59,537 nucleotides of DNA, from the NCBI GenBank assembly GCA_910579805.1, contig CAJTWM010000021.1, positions 1 through 59,537 of the forward strand, written 5' to 3'. The notes under the pieces are model-generated. The model was not told where the DNA came from and made no database searches. It saw nothing but the letters and a program-made list of their open reading frames with translations. This DNA comes from an uncultured Lachnospiraceae bacterium. Its GTDB lineage: Bacteria > Bacillota > Clostridia > Lachnospirales > Lachnospiraceae. Position numbers and translations under genes: made by a program. Positions 44,850 through 52,766 of the stretch are shown in pieces (the stretch's first letter is position 1; the number at the start of each line of letters is the position of its first letter).

Positions 44850-45239
44850 ATGGCTGGGATAGTCATTCATACGGAAAAGATCAAAGTATATGAAAATTTA
44901 AAGTATTTATGTGAATTTGCAAGGCTCGGTACGGAATTTTGCAATGCGCTTTGGGAAGACGTGGTAACGGATCCGGGATTGTACCAAGAGCTTTTGTACT
45001 ATATGGAGAACCATACTTTTTTAGATGAGCTCAAGCGGGAAGGATATTCTCTGAGCGATGTGTATGTATGGCAGATGAATCGATTTAATCTTTTTCATGA
45101 TGAGGGGAAAAACAGTTTTCAGTGCAATAAGGAAAGAATGGTCTTAAAGGCCTTCCGCACCATGGTCGATATGCGGTTTAAACCGGAAGAGTATGTACGG
45201 AAATTTAAAGAAGGCCCAGGAATGGACAGGATCATGTAA
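44850..45239 (+). CDS. Conserved hypothetical protein
   Basis: This 129-residue soluble protein is rich in aromatic and charged residues ('FARLGTEFCNALWEDV', 'VYVWQMNRFNLFHDEGKNSFQCNKE'). I do not recognise a named domain. It starts at ATG 44850 after AAAGGATG and ends 31 bases before the HAAS gene, so it is likely co-transcribed with it and with the Cys-rich gene. No signal peptide or membrane helix. Confidence 0.62.
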   Translation: MAGIVIHTEKIKVYENLKYLCEFARLGTEFCNALWEDVVTDPGLYQELLYYMENHTFLDELKREGYSLSDVYVWQMNRFNLFHDEGKNSFQCNKERMVLKAFRTMVDMRFKPEEYVRKFKEGPGMDRIM

Positions 45240-45270
45240 CGGAGCAGATCGGAAAGGAAACAATACACAG

Positions 45271-45732
45271 ATGAACCGCTATGAATTTATTGAAAAATTG
45301 CGAGCAGCGCTTACGGGTAAGACCACGCAGTCAGTCATCAATGAGAATGTAAGGTATTATGAAGAGTATCTGGACACGGAAATCAGGAAGGGAAAGGATG
45401 AAGAAGAGGTAGTTGCGGGGCTGGGCGATCCCAGACTTTTGGCAAAGACCATTATTGAGGCTGGCAGACGCGCCGGACAGAGCGCATATTCTTTTCAGGC
45501 CGTTGACGACGTGGTGGATTTTTCGGAAGAGGAGGGAGAGAGAGGGATCCGGATCAACGGAAAACAGTACCGGCTGCCTGTCTGGGGGATGGTATTGGCG
45601 GTGCTGTTTGCAATCGTGACGGTTGTCGCCGTGATCGGGGTGATGCTCAGCGTACTGCTGCCCATCGTATTGCCGCTCCTTTTGCTCCTTATGGCGGTTC
45701 AGATCGTGGCGGTGCTGCTGCGGAAAAAGTAG
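45271..45732 (+). CDS. HAAS/DUF1700 domain membrane protein
   Basis: This protein has 153 residues from ATG 45271 (GGAAAGGA before it; an overlapping longer frame from 45193 has no site). A HAAS domain (about 1-70: 'YEFIEKLRAALTG', 'YYEEYLDTEIRKGK', 'GLGDPRLLAKTII') precedes two strongly hydrophobic helices at the C-terminus (about 108-150). Unlike the copy at 10166 it has no PadR gene beside it. Confidence 0.82.
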   Translation: MNRYEFIEKLRAALTGKTTQSVINENVRYYEEYLDTEIRKGKDEEEVVAGLGDPRLLAKTIIEAGRRAGQSAYSFQAVDDVVDFSEEEGERGIRINGKQYRLPVWGMVLAVLFAIVTVVAVIGVMLSVLLPIVLPLLLLLMAVQIVAVLLRKK

Positions 45733-45746
45733 CTGCCTATCATGTA

Positions 45747-45777
45747 TATAGGCCGTCAGGGGAGCTGACGGCCTATA
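45747..45777. other. Perfect 12-bp hairpin after the HAAS gene
   Basis: TATAGGCCGTCA (45747-45758) pairs with TGACGGCCTATA (45766-45777). No T run follows, so it may stabilise the 3' end or stop transcription with Rho. The rest of the gap to 46018 is AT-rich and should hold the promoter of the next small gene. Confidence 0.65.
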
Positions 45778-46018
45778 ACGAGGGGAGTATAAATAATTAA
45801 TATATAAGGGTCTGCAAATAGAAATCGATGAAGGGTTATTTCCATTTGCTAATTATATTGTAATATAAGAAAGAAAAAAAAGCAAGCAAAAAATAGTACT
45901 ATAGTCCTAGAAAATTTTTGTATACTTTTCACAGTTAGTAGAAATACTATTTGTGTAATCATAAAGAAGGTAAGACCGGCTTTATGGAACAAACAACAAT
46001 TTTCAGGAGGTATCTCAA

Positions 46019-46174
46019 ATGTCTAAGAACGATTTTAACCAGAATTGCAGCGATAACAACAAATCAAGCAACAGCACGAACAGCAGCCAGAACAATAATC
46101 AGAAAAACAATCAGAACAATAACCAGAAAAACAACCAGAACAACCAGAAGAACAACCAGAACAACAACTTCTAA
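46019..46174 (+). CDS. Tiny Asn/Gln-rich protein
   Basis: This 51-residue open frame has an ideal CAGGAGG site (46004-46010, eight bases before ATG 46019) and its own terminator, so it is very likely a real gene. From residue 24 on it is nearly only Asn, Gln and Lys in NNQKNNQ-type repeats. The first 23 residues are Ser/Asn-rich with one Cys at position 10. It is soluble and low complexity, without signal peptide. In composition it recalls gamma-type spore proteins and other N/Q-rich small proteins of spore formers, but that is only composition. A longer overlapping frame (45951-46256) in another frame is a shadow. Confidence 0.75.
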   Translation: MSKNDFNQNCSDNNKSSNSTNSSQNNNQKNNQNNNQKNNQNNQKNNQNNNF

Positions 46175-46191
46175 GTGGTGTTCGGGAAAGG

Positions 46192-46242
46192 GGAGCGTCG
46201 CAGGGCAGCTAAATTTTAGTTGTGGAGCGACGCTCCTTTTTT
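46192..46242 (+). terminator. Terminator of the Asn/Gln-rich gene
   Basis: A perfect 10-bp stem (46192-46201 with 46227-46236) holds a small inner hairpin and is followed by six T. Confidence 0.88.
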
Positions 46243-46339
46243 GTGCGGATTTTTAAAGTTTGCCTTAGCGCTTCAAGGAATGATATTCTGGTGGGTTTTT
46301 AAACCGGAATCAGAATCCGTTTTTCCGGAAACTTCATGT

Positions 46340-46372
46340 TGATAAAAATGTAAATACGATAAAATTATAATA
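46340..46372 (+). promoter_or_regulatory. Possible promoter of the FtsX-type ABC genes
   Basis: TTGATA (46340-46345) and TATAAT (46367-46372) are 21 bases apart, longer than ideal, so the -35 assignment is weak. The -10 box is good and lies about 100 bases before the permease. Confidence 0.4.
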
Positions 46373-46473
46373 TATTCATCAGATCCGGTGCAGGTATTAT
46401 GCAAATTGCGGCGCAGGTTTTAAAGAAAGCAATTTGCACACTTGTTCTAAAATATGCTACGGGAGATAAGACC

Positions 46474-47760
46474 ATGTCATGGAGAAACTACTTATTTTAT
46501 ATCAATAAAAGATTGTCTGGTAAAAGATGGATGATGTATTTAAATGTTTTGGTATCTGCGGCGGCGCTGGCGGTTTTAGGGATCAATGTAAGCATATTGC
46601 TAACCCTGCATCATGATGAAACCATGATCAGGAAAGCGCTTGCGGATGATATTTCAAAGTTCGGGGTGGTCCGTAACGGCGGGGATCTGATTTTTGACGA
46701 GTATGTTCATGATTATATTTCTGCGCTTTATAATGCGCCTGAGATCAGCGGCGTGGGTACATGGACTTGCGGCGGTTTTGAAAAGAAAACTACGGTTGGA
46801 GGGGAGACGGATTATTGGCAGAAGATTCTGGAAATACAAAACAGCCATGTAAGGGAATTTGATGAAAATCCGAACCATGTGCAGCTTGTGTATATGCCGG
46901 GGCAGGCATTTCCTATTAATCATTTGGAATTGTACAGCGGAAATACGGAACAGATAGGGAAAAATGATGGTTATTTGATGTATTTAGGGTATTATTTTAA
47001 AGACATTCCGGTAGGCACGGTATTCCAAGACGAAAAGTACGGAACTTTTTATGTAGTGGAAGGCATACTCCAAAAGAATGCCAGTATTGTGGATTCAACT
47101 GCGCTTTTATGGAATTTAGGAGGATTAAAGCTTAGCAGTTCCGTGGCGATGGACAATATGATATTGCTCATTGCACCCAGCAGCCAGAGCTATTTTTCAT
47201 CGGTTTTCTTCTTTAAGTGCGCCGACGGATATACTTATGAAGACGCCGCCGGAAAAATAAAGGAGATCTCTGAAGAATATGCGATCCCAACGGAGGTGGG
47301 AACGTTGGAAAAAAGGATAGACACGGTACTGTCGGACGTGGATTGGTTACTAAAAGGCATTTCCAAGCTCTCGGTTTTGATATTTTTTGCGGCATTTATT
47401 ATGATAATGACTACGCAGCTTTTGACGATCCTGTTCAGAAAAGAGGAGCTTGGAGTATGGCTCATATCCGGAATAGGAAGAAAACAGATTTTTATGATCC
47501 TTTTGGGTGAAAATCTGGTCAAACTGATTCCGGCAGCCCTGATTGCTTTTGGCTCAGTCCTTTTATACAATAACTTGGGAAATGTTTCTTTGAACATTTC
47601 CAGTTCCGCTATATATGGACTGCGATATATCTTTTGGGGAAAAGTCCCGCTCTTTCTATTGCTGAGTGTGGTTTTCATGACATTTTTATGTTCGGCGGTT
47701 CCGATAGCATATATTAAGAAAAAGAGTATTCCGGATATCGTCAGGGGAACGTGGGAGTAA
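46474..47760 (+). CDS. FtsX-like ABC permease, first copy
   Basis: This protein has 428 residues from ATG 46474 (GGGAG at 46461-46465; a longer frame from 46399 lacks a site). The plan is one helix at the start (about 22-45), a large outside domain (about 46-290) and three helices near 305-410 with the FtsX-type 'RKEELGVWLISGIGRKQI' loop. This is the MacB/FtsX fold, which works by mechanical coupling rather than as a channel. It precedes a second permease and an ATPase on the same strand. Substrate unknown. Confidence 0.83.
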   Translation: MSWRNYLFYINKRLSGKRWMMYLNVLVSAAALAVLGINVSILLTLHHDETMIRKALADDISKFGVVRNGGDLIFDEYVHDYISALYNAPEISGVGTWTCGGFEKKTTVGGETDYWQKILEIQNSHVREFDENPNHVQLVYMPGQAFPINHLELYSGNTEQIGKNDGYLMYLGYYFKDIPVGTVFQDEKYGTFYVVEGILQKNASIVDSTALLWNLGGLKLSSSVAMDNMILLIAPSSQSYFSSVFFFKCADGYTYEDAAGKIKEISEEYAIPTEVGTLEKRIDTVLSDVDWLLKGISKLSVLIFFAAFIMIMTTQLLTILFRKEELGVWLISGIGRKQIFMILLGENLVKLIPAALIAFGSVLLYNNLGNVSLNISSSAIYGLRYIFWGKVPLFLLLSVVFMTFLCSAVPIAYIKKKSIPDIVRGTWE

Positions 47761-47831
47761 ACGAGTGTCCGGTATCATTCATTTGGTGAAATCAGAATGA
47801 TACCGGATACTAAGATAAGAAAGGAATTATC

Positions 47832-48944
47832 ATGTTAAACAGACTATTTAAATATAACCGGTTTTCCACGATGTTATTTCTTCTTTCCTTTTTTGTATCT
47901 TTTCTTATTATGTATTATGGTTTAGATCTGAACCGGCAGGTTTTTCAAGTTGGAGAAGTCAGGAAAGATGCAACATACAAGTATGCTTACAGGATCAGAG
48001 GCGATTTTATGAAAGACGTCGTCCGTGCAGCCGATATTGAGGACGGAATGATATCCTGTGGGAATGTCATTTTCGAATGTTCGGGACCGGTTGGAGAAGG
48101 TGTGATCAATACGAATTCCATCGAGATTTTGTGGGTGCAGAATGAGAAACTTTCAGAAACCGTGGAATATGAAGACGATGATGCAAACGATGCGGTCATT
48201 TCTGCGCCCCGATGTATTATCGGAGACGCGTGGGAAGAGGATACCTATATAATCAACGGGATCAGGTATATTAAAGTGCTTGGAATCGAAAGCTGTGTAG
48301 TTGGAGAATATGTCTCCGATGTTTTTGAGGGGGAGGATGAGAGATGTCTTGTGTTTAAAGAGAGTATGACATCGGAAGAGTTGGATAAAATTTTGTTTCA
48401 TACGGGCAGCGTTAATGTAGTCTATAAAAGTAATCTTTCAAATGAAGTTGAGCCGGTTTGGGAGTGGGTACAAACTTTCTTGAAAGAGGAAAGCCTTCAT
48501 AGCCCTGAAGTATTGGAAACGGATCTGTGGTCGCCTACAAATGGGTTTGATTTTGCACTATTCATGTCCCTCTACCAAAAAGCTTATCTGGGAATGCTGC
48601 TGTTATGCTTTATCAACTGCGCTTTTCTGGCATATTTTTGGGGAGAGACGCACATTTATGAATATATGCTGAAGCGCACGGTAGGATATGGAAAGCGGAA
48701 ACTGTTTACGGATGTGATCCTGCAGTTTGCCGTATTTGAAGCGATTGCGCTGGGGGCGGTCCTGCTTGTTATATGCGGATATGGGCTGGTAAGCGGGACA
48801 CTGGCCGATTGGTATCACAATATCCGTCTGGGATTTATGCAGATCGTGGCGGTCTTTATCCTGTTCGGCGTGGCGTTAAGCCTGTTTCCCATGATTCCTG
48901 TTATGAGACAGAAACCGGCCCAGATACTAAAGAGTACGGAGTAA
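47832..48944 (+). CDS. FtsX-like ABC permease, second copy
   Basis: This 370-residue protein has the same plan as its neighbour: an N-terminal helix (about 12-30), an outside domain (about 31-240) and three helices (about 245-360), with the loop 'EYMLKRTVGYGKRKLF'. It starts at ATG 47832 after AAGAAAGGA. The two permeases probably form a heterodimer. The outside domains differ clearly, so this is not a recent duplication. Confidence 0.82.
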   Translation: MLNRLFKYNRFSTMLFLLSFFVSFLIMYYGLDLNRQVFQVGEVRKDATYKYAYRIRGDFMKDVVRAADIEDGMISCGNVIFECSGPVGEGVINTNSIEILWVQNEKLSETVEYEDDDANDAVISAPRCIIGDAWEEDTYIINGIRYIKVLGIESCVVGEYVSDVFEGEDERCLVFKESMTSEELDKILFHTGSVNVVYKSNLSNEVEPVWEWVQTFLKEESLHSPEVLETDLWSPTNGFDFALFMSLYQKAYLGMLLLCFINCAFLAYFWGETHIYEYMLKRTVGYGKRKLFTDVILQFAVFEAIALGAVLLVICGYGLVSGTLADWYHNIRLGFMQIVAVFILFGVALSLFPMIPVMRQKPAQILKSTE

Positions 48945-48974
48945 GGACAAAAGGGCGCGGACATAATACAGGGA

Positions 48975-49167
48975 GTTAGTGTGAGAAGTACTTCTAAGAC
49001 TCATGCCAGAGGGCATTTCGCCAAGAAGTACTAAGTCTCACACAAGAGAATGCCCAGAATACGGGCATTCTCCGTATTGACTTGTGATTCCGCTCTGCGG
49101 AATCATAGAGGTTAGTGTGAAATTAAAAATTTCACGATCCTGATATGTATGCCTGCTGAAGCAGGCA
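48975..49167. repeat. Cluster of five hairpins with a repeated 10-mer
   Basis: Between the second permease and the ATPase lie consecutive inverted repeats. A long composite stem pairs 48979-48995 with 49024-49043 around an inner hairpin. Then come 10 bp (49046-49055 with 49063-49072), 8 bp (49086-49093 with 49097-49104), 8 bp (49117-49124 with 49128-49135) and 7 bp (49150-49156 with 49161-49167). GTTAGTGTGA occurs at 48975-48984 and again at 49111-49120. A second pairing, AATACGG (49058-49064) with CCGTATT (49072-49078), excludes the 10-bp hairpin. It is transcribed if the three ABC genes share one mRNA. Confidence 0.85.
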
Positions 49168-49180
49168 GATGGGAGCTAAT

Positions 49181-49855
49181 ATGATTTTATTAAAAAACGT
49201 TACAAAGACATACCGTAAAAGCGGAGACGCCGCTCCGGCGTTGCAGGAAGTCAGCCTTGAGATCCGGGACGGAGAAATGGTTGCCGTGATGGGGGCGTCG
49301 GGTTCGGGCAAGACGACGCTTCTGAATATCATAGGATGCATGGACAGTTGGGACCGGGGGGAATATTTTTATGATGAAACGGAGGTGGGAATTTTAAAAA
49401 ATAACGGTTTGGACCGGTTCAGGAGACAGCATTTCGGGTTTGTTTTCCAGCAGTTTGCGCTGTTAAAGGACTATACCGTAAAAGAAAACGTGGAATTGCC
49501 GTTAAGGGCGGTCAATATGCCGAAAAAGAAAAGACATGAGCTGATAGCGGATATGCTGAAAAAGGTCGGCATGGAAGGGTATGCGGATCAGATCCCGGCA
49601 AAGTTATCAGGCGGCCAGCAGCAGCGCTGCGCAATCGCAAGGGCGTTGGTCACGGAGGCATCCGTAATATTAGCGGACGAGCCTACAGGGGCGCTGGACA
49701 GTAAGACCGGACAGGAGATCATGGATCTGCTGACGGAGCTTAACCGGTCGGGAAAGACGGTGGTGATCGTTACCCATGACGAGAAAATAGCGAAACAGGC
49801 TTCGAGGATCGTATATTTAAAGGACGGGAGGGTCGTTGGGCATTTGGAGGGATAA
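49181..49855 (+). CDS. ABC ATPase, MacB/LolD type
   Basis: This protein has 224 residues from ATG 49181 (GGGAGC six bases before; ATG 49169 is less likely). Walker A is 'GASGSGKTTLLN', the signature 'LSGGQQQRCAIARAL', Walker B 'VILADEPTGALD', and the switch 'VTHDEKIAKQA'. It is the energy subunit for the two FtsX-like permeases upstream. BlaI and M56 genes follow after 209 bases, a context often seen for antimicrobial-peptide or cell-wall-drug resistance. Confidence 0.93.
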   Translation: MILLKNVTKTYRKSGDAAPALQEVSLEIRDGEMVAVMGASGSGKTTLLNIIGCMDSWDRGEYFYDETEVGILKNNGLDRFRRQHFGFVFQQFALLKDYTVKENVELPLRAVNMPKKKRHELIADMLKKVGMEGYADQIPAKLSGGQQQRCAIARALVTEASVILADEPTGALDSKTGQEIMDLLTELNRSGKTVVIVTHDEKIAKQASRIVYLKDGRVVGHLEG

Positions 49856-49903
49856 AGCTGTCAGGCAGTCGTTTTACATTTATGATTCCTAAATTTTTTC
49901 TTA

Positions 49904-49970
49904 ATTATCTGTTTTTTAGAGAATTTATTATCTGTTTTTTAGAGAATTTATTATCTGTTTTTTTAGAGAA
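49904..49970 (+). repeat. Three tandem copies of a 23-bp AT-rich unit
   Basis: Copies at 49904-49926 and 49927-49949 are identical. Copy 3 (49950-49970) has one extra T and a changed end. Each contains ATTATCTG, a T run and AGAGAA. They lie just upstream of the BlaI-type regulator and its palindrome. Confidence 0.92.
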
Positions 49971-49984
49971 AGAATGGACAATAT

Positions 49985-49999
49985 TACGATTATATCGTA
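49985..49999. promoter_or_regulatory. Possible BlaI-type operator
   Basis: TACGAT and ATCGTA form a perfect inverted repeat around TAT. It is 65 bases before the regulator start and next to a TATA-rich stretch that may include the -10 box. The sequence differs from the classical TACA/TGTA BlaI site, so the assignment is tentative. Confidence 0.45.
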
Positions 50000-50064
50000 C
50001 TATATACCATATAGGATCGTAAGTGGAAGATCATTGTAAAATTTTAGGAAGAGGAGGATGTAAA

Positions 50065-50433
50065 ATGACTTTTGACGTATCCGGTTCAGAAAGAGAAATT
50101 CTGGAGTATTTGTGGGAGAATCCGCAGGGGATGAAATCCCGGGACATGCTGGAGTATTTTAACACGAACAAAGGCAAGGACTGGAAGAAACAGACCTTAA
50201 ATACGTTTTTGCTGCGGCTTAAAGACAAAGGACTTATCAGCAATGAGAAGATAAACGGCAAAAAAATATATCATGCGGTCTACAATGAAACGGAATATGA
50301 AACAAAGAAAGCGGAAAAAGTACTGGATGTCTTTTACGGCGGATCTGTAAGCAATTTTATCATGGCACTTTCAGGAGGAGAAAAAATAGATGAAAAGATG
50401 GCGCAGGAGTTAAGAGCGTTATTGAAAGAGTAG
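50065..50433 (+). CDS. BlaI/MecI family repressor
   Basis: This protein has 122 residues from ATG 50065 (GAGGAGG site; an earlier GTG at 50023 lacks one). The winged helix at about 5-75 has 'SEREILEYLWENPQGMKSRDMLEYF', with 'KKQTLNTFLLRLKDKGLI' as the recognition part. The C-terminal dimer helices contain the stretch 'FYGGSVSNFIMAL', which in the family is where the sensor-triggered protease cuts. It is followed by an M56 peptidase gene, its usual activator. Confidence 0.92.
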   Translation: MTFDVSGSEREILEYLWENPQGMKSRDMLEYFNTNKGKDWKKQTLNTFLLRLKDKGLISNEKINGKKIYHAVYNETEYETKKAEKVLDVFYGGSVSNFIMALSGGEKIDEKMAQELRALLKE

Positions 50434-50507
50434 TCTGTGCATATAAAATCACGAAAAGATAAAGCGGAGTTTCTGTAAAAGTACGGTATTAAAGGAGAGG
50501 ATTGTTT

Positions 50508-51896
50508 GTGAAGCTGCTGCAGACAATGTCGCTATCGGGCGGAATAGCCGTAATGTGCTATATTACGGTCAAGCTGGTTTTCGGAAGGCGGTTTTGTGCA
50601 GGATTTTATAAAAGGCTGCTGCTCATTGTCATGCTGTTCTTTCTCATACCGTTTCCGGAAGTAAAATATCAGTATGCGGATCTGGCCGGTTTTTTATTTC
50701 CGGCCGAAAGGTGGGGCGGCGGGATCTTTTCGCCTCAGGTGCGGATCGGCGTACCCGTCCGGTATGTTGCTTATCATGCAGAGGCGGGGCTGTTTTATAT
50801 AGCCGGATGGGGATGGTATATTTTTACGGCAGCCTGTTTTGCCAGTATGGCGGGAATGATGATGCGGCAGGTCTATAAGGACAGGAAGTTCAAAAAAGAA
50901 GTTTGTTGTTCTGCGGAACCGGAAAACGGAGAATTAATGTCGGCCTGTAAAAAATGGAAAAACAGACTGCATATTACTTCCACGGTGGAGGTCAAAGAGT
51001 GGAGAGGCATCCGTTCGCCGATCACAGTAGGATGGCTGAAGCCGGTCATTGTTTTTCCAAAGGCGGAAGAAGGGGAGGAAGAGGAACGCAGGGAAGATCT
51101 GGAACTTATGCTGCTGCATGAGCTGATCCATGTAAAGAAACAGGATGTGTTTTTGACAATGCTGTGCATGGCGATCGGAGTTTTGCACTTTTATAATCCG
51201 TTTGTCTATTACTTGTTCCGCGAGTGGTGCAGAGTCAGGGAAATGGTCTGTGACGAAAAGGTGCTGGCATATGCGGGAGAAGAAAAGAAAAAGCGGTATG
51301 GGGACCTGATCATAGAATCGGCAGTAAAAGGAATATTTATAGGCGGATTTCAAATTGGATTTTCGCAAAACGGTTTGATGAAAGAAAGGATTAAAAACAT
51401 TATGAAAAAGAGAAGCAATAAGTGGTATACAAAGTTAATGGCAGCAGGAATCGGAGTGGGGATGGTATTTTTATCGTCTTTGACGGTGTTCGCGTATCAG
51501 CCGGATGTATGGATAGAAGAGGAGTCTGTTAATTTTGAGGCGAAAACAACGACGATGTATATTGATGAAAAAGAATATGAAAATCAACAGAAAATTTTGG
51601 TAGAGGTAGAACTGGACGGAAAAACGGTTCCGTTTGATTTTTTAGGAAATGAGCAGGAAATCATCTATTTGGATGAAGAGGGGAACGCTGTCATAAAAGA
51701 ATATCAGGAACAGGCGGAAACTGCGAGAATCCTTTGCAACCACACCTATACGAATGGCTATCTGCGCAATCATATTGCCTATAAGGACGGCAGCTGCATG
51801 GTTAAAATTTATAAGGCGGAATATTGTACAAAATGCGGTACGGTAAAAAGTCAGGTATTGGATTCTTCAACGACGTATGTGACTTGCCCGCACTGA
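50508..51896 (+). CDS. M56 (BlaR1-type) membrane zinc peptidase with unusual outside domain
   Basis: This protein has 462 residues from GTG 50508 (AAAGGAGAGG seven bases before; TTG 50502 is also open). Membrane helices near 5-50, 95-125 and 215-235 surround the cytosolic peptidase, whose zinc motif HELIH lies in 'LMLLHELIHVKKQD'. After a final helix (about 308-328) the outside domain has only about 130 residues. It lacks a penicillin-binding fold and carries Cys/His pairs: Cys410/His412, Cys430, Cys440/Cys443, Cys460/His462. It should cleave the BlaI-type repressor upstream in response to an outside signal. Confidence 0.88.
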   Translation: MKLLQTMSLSGGIAVMCYITVKLVFGRRFCAGFYKRLLLIVMLFFLIPFPEVKYQYADLAGFLFPAERWGGGIFSPQVRIGVPVRYVAYHAEAGLFYIAGWGWYIFTAACFASMAGMMMRQVYKDRKFKKEVCCSAEPENGELMSACKKWKNRLHITSTVEVKEWRGIRSPITVGWLKPVIVFPKAEEGEEEERREDLELMLLHELIHVKKQDVFLTMLCMAIGVLHFYNPFVYYLFREWCRVREMVCDEKVLAYAGEEKKKRYGDLIIESAVKGIFIGGFQIGFSQNGLMKERIKNIMKKRSNKWYTKLMAAGIGVGMVFLSSLTVFAYQPDVWIEEESVNFEAKTTTMYIDEKEYENQQKILVEVELDGKTVPFDFLGNEQEIIYLDEEGNAVIKEYQEQAETARILCNHTYTNGYLRNHIAYKDGSCMVKIYKAEYCTKCGTVKSQVLDSSTTYVTCPH

Positions 51897-52022
51897 GTCA
51901 GGGCGGTTTTATCTCCGGAAATGCCGGATATATAAAGTTTTGTCCGGATTTGCAAATTTCTGCTGCGGCTCATGATATGGACCGGAAAAAGAAAACCTAT
52001 ATGGAACATAAAGGACTGTCTT

Positions 52023-52060
52023 AAGGGATGCTGCATATTGCGGCATCCCTTATTCAAATT
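52023..52060 (+). terminator. Hairpin after the M56 gene, weak terminator
   Basis: AAGGGATGC (52023-52031) pairs with GCATCCCTT (52043-52051), followed by ATTCAAATTT. The T run is interrupted. The rest of the 340-base gap holds one promoter-like box (next entry) and a small hairpin (52211-52226). Confidence 0.6.
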
Positions 52061-52125
52061 TGCATATGCGGCAAATAGCGGGCCGTAAATATAGGGAAAA
52101 ACATGTAGTAAGTTGTTCCCTATGA

Positions 52126-52134
52126 TGCTATAAT
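52126..52134 (+). promoter_or_regulatory. Extended -10 promoter before the hypothetical gene
   Basis: TGCTATAAT is a consensus extended -10 element, about 100 bases before ATG 52237. No good -35 box lies at the right distance, which such promoters can do without. Confidence 0.5.
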
Positions 52135-52236
52135 GAGACATAATCTTTCCGGCCATGGTTTCATGCATCAGGCTGCTGAAAGAGTTAAGCATATACAAGT
52201 AAATCAGAGATAGTGTAGCAACACTAGAGGTCTGCC

Positions 52237-52617
52237 ATGGATTTAAATATTAATTCGCCTGCTTTTTTCACCGAACATTATGGAGTGGATGACGAAGTAT
52301 ATCAATTTTGCCAAAAAGCATCTTTGTTTTTCAAGGATAAGGAATATAGCGATACCTTGCATATTATCGGAATCCTGCCCGTTGCGGCGCCGCAGGAACT
52401 ATACGATAACGGAAAATGGAAAGAAAAAGCAGAATTTCTTTGCAACAAGAGTGTTGCATCCATAGTAATCAGGATGGATTTTGAAAATTATTATAACGCG
52501 GATAGCGCCGGAAAAGCGGAGCAGATCAAAGGAATGATCTTAACGGCAGTAAAACGCATAAAATCTAAAGGGAAGTTTCGTTATGATGAATTTAAAGAAG
52601 ATCTTTTATCGTTGTAG
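52237..52617 (+). CDS. Hypothetical protein, possibly an immunity-type protein
   Basis: This 126-residue acidic soluble protein has one compact domain: 'LHIIGILPVAAPQELYDNGKWKEKAEFL', then beta-like 'ASIVIRMDFENYYNAD' and a helical end 'MILTAVKRIKSKGKF'. The order and the end pattern remind me of Imm44-type immunity proteins, but I am not certain. ATG 52237 is preceded by AGAGGTCTGCC, a moderate site. It stands alone with its own promoter-like box, and no toxin gene is beside it. The 149 bases after it show nothing recognisable. Confidence 0.55.
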   Translation: MDLNINSPAFFTEHYGVDDEVYQFCQKASLFFKDKEYSDTLHIIGILPVAAPQELYDNGKWKEKAEFLCNKSVASIVIRMDFENYYNADSAGKAEQIKGMILTAVKRIKSKGKFRYDEFKEDLLSL

Positions 52618-52766
52618 GCTGAATTGGGATCGAATCTTCCACAAAGTATGGCGCATATCTGGAAGAAAGCATTTCGGAACCCATGTTTACATAACGGCAT
52701 AGCTAGCGGAACGTCAATGCACTAGAGCGATTTGAACGCCGGCAAAGGCGGCAGATAGGAGCGGAA

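Noticed and set aside
45951..46256. 101-residue Thr/Arg-rich frame over the small Asn/Gln-rich gene
   Set aside because: It is the other reading frame of the same repeat DNA and extends through the terminator; the 46019 frame has the good ribosome site.
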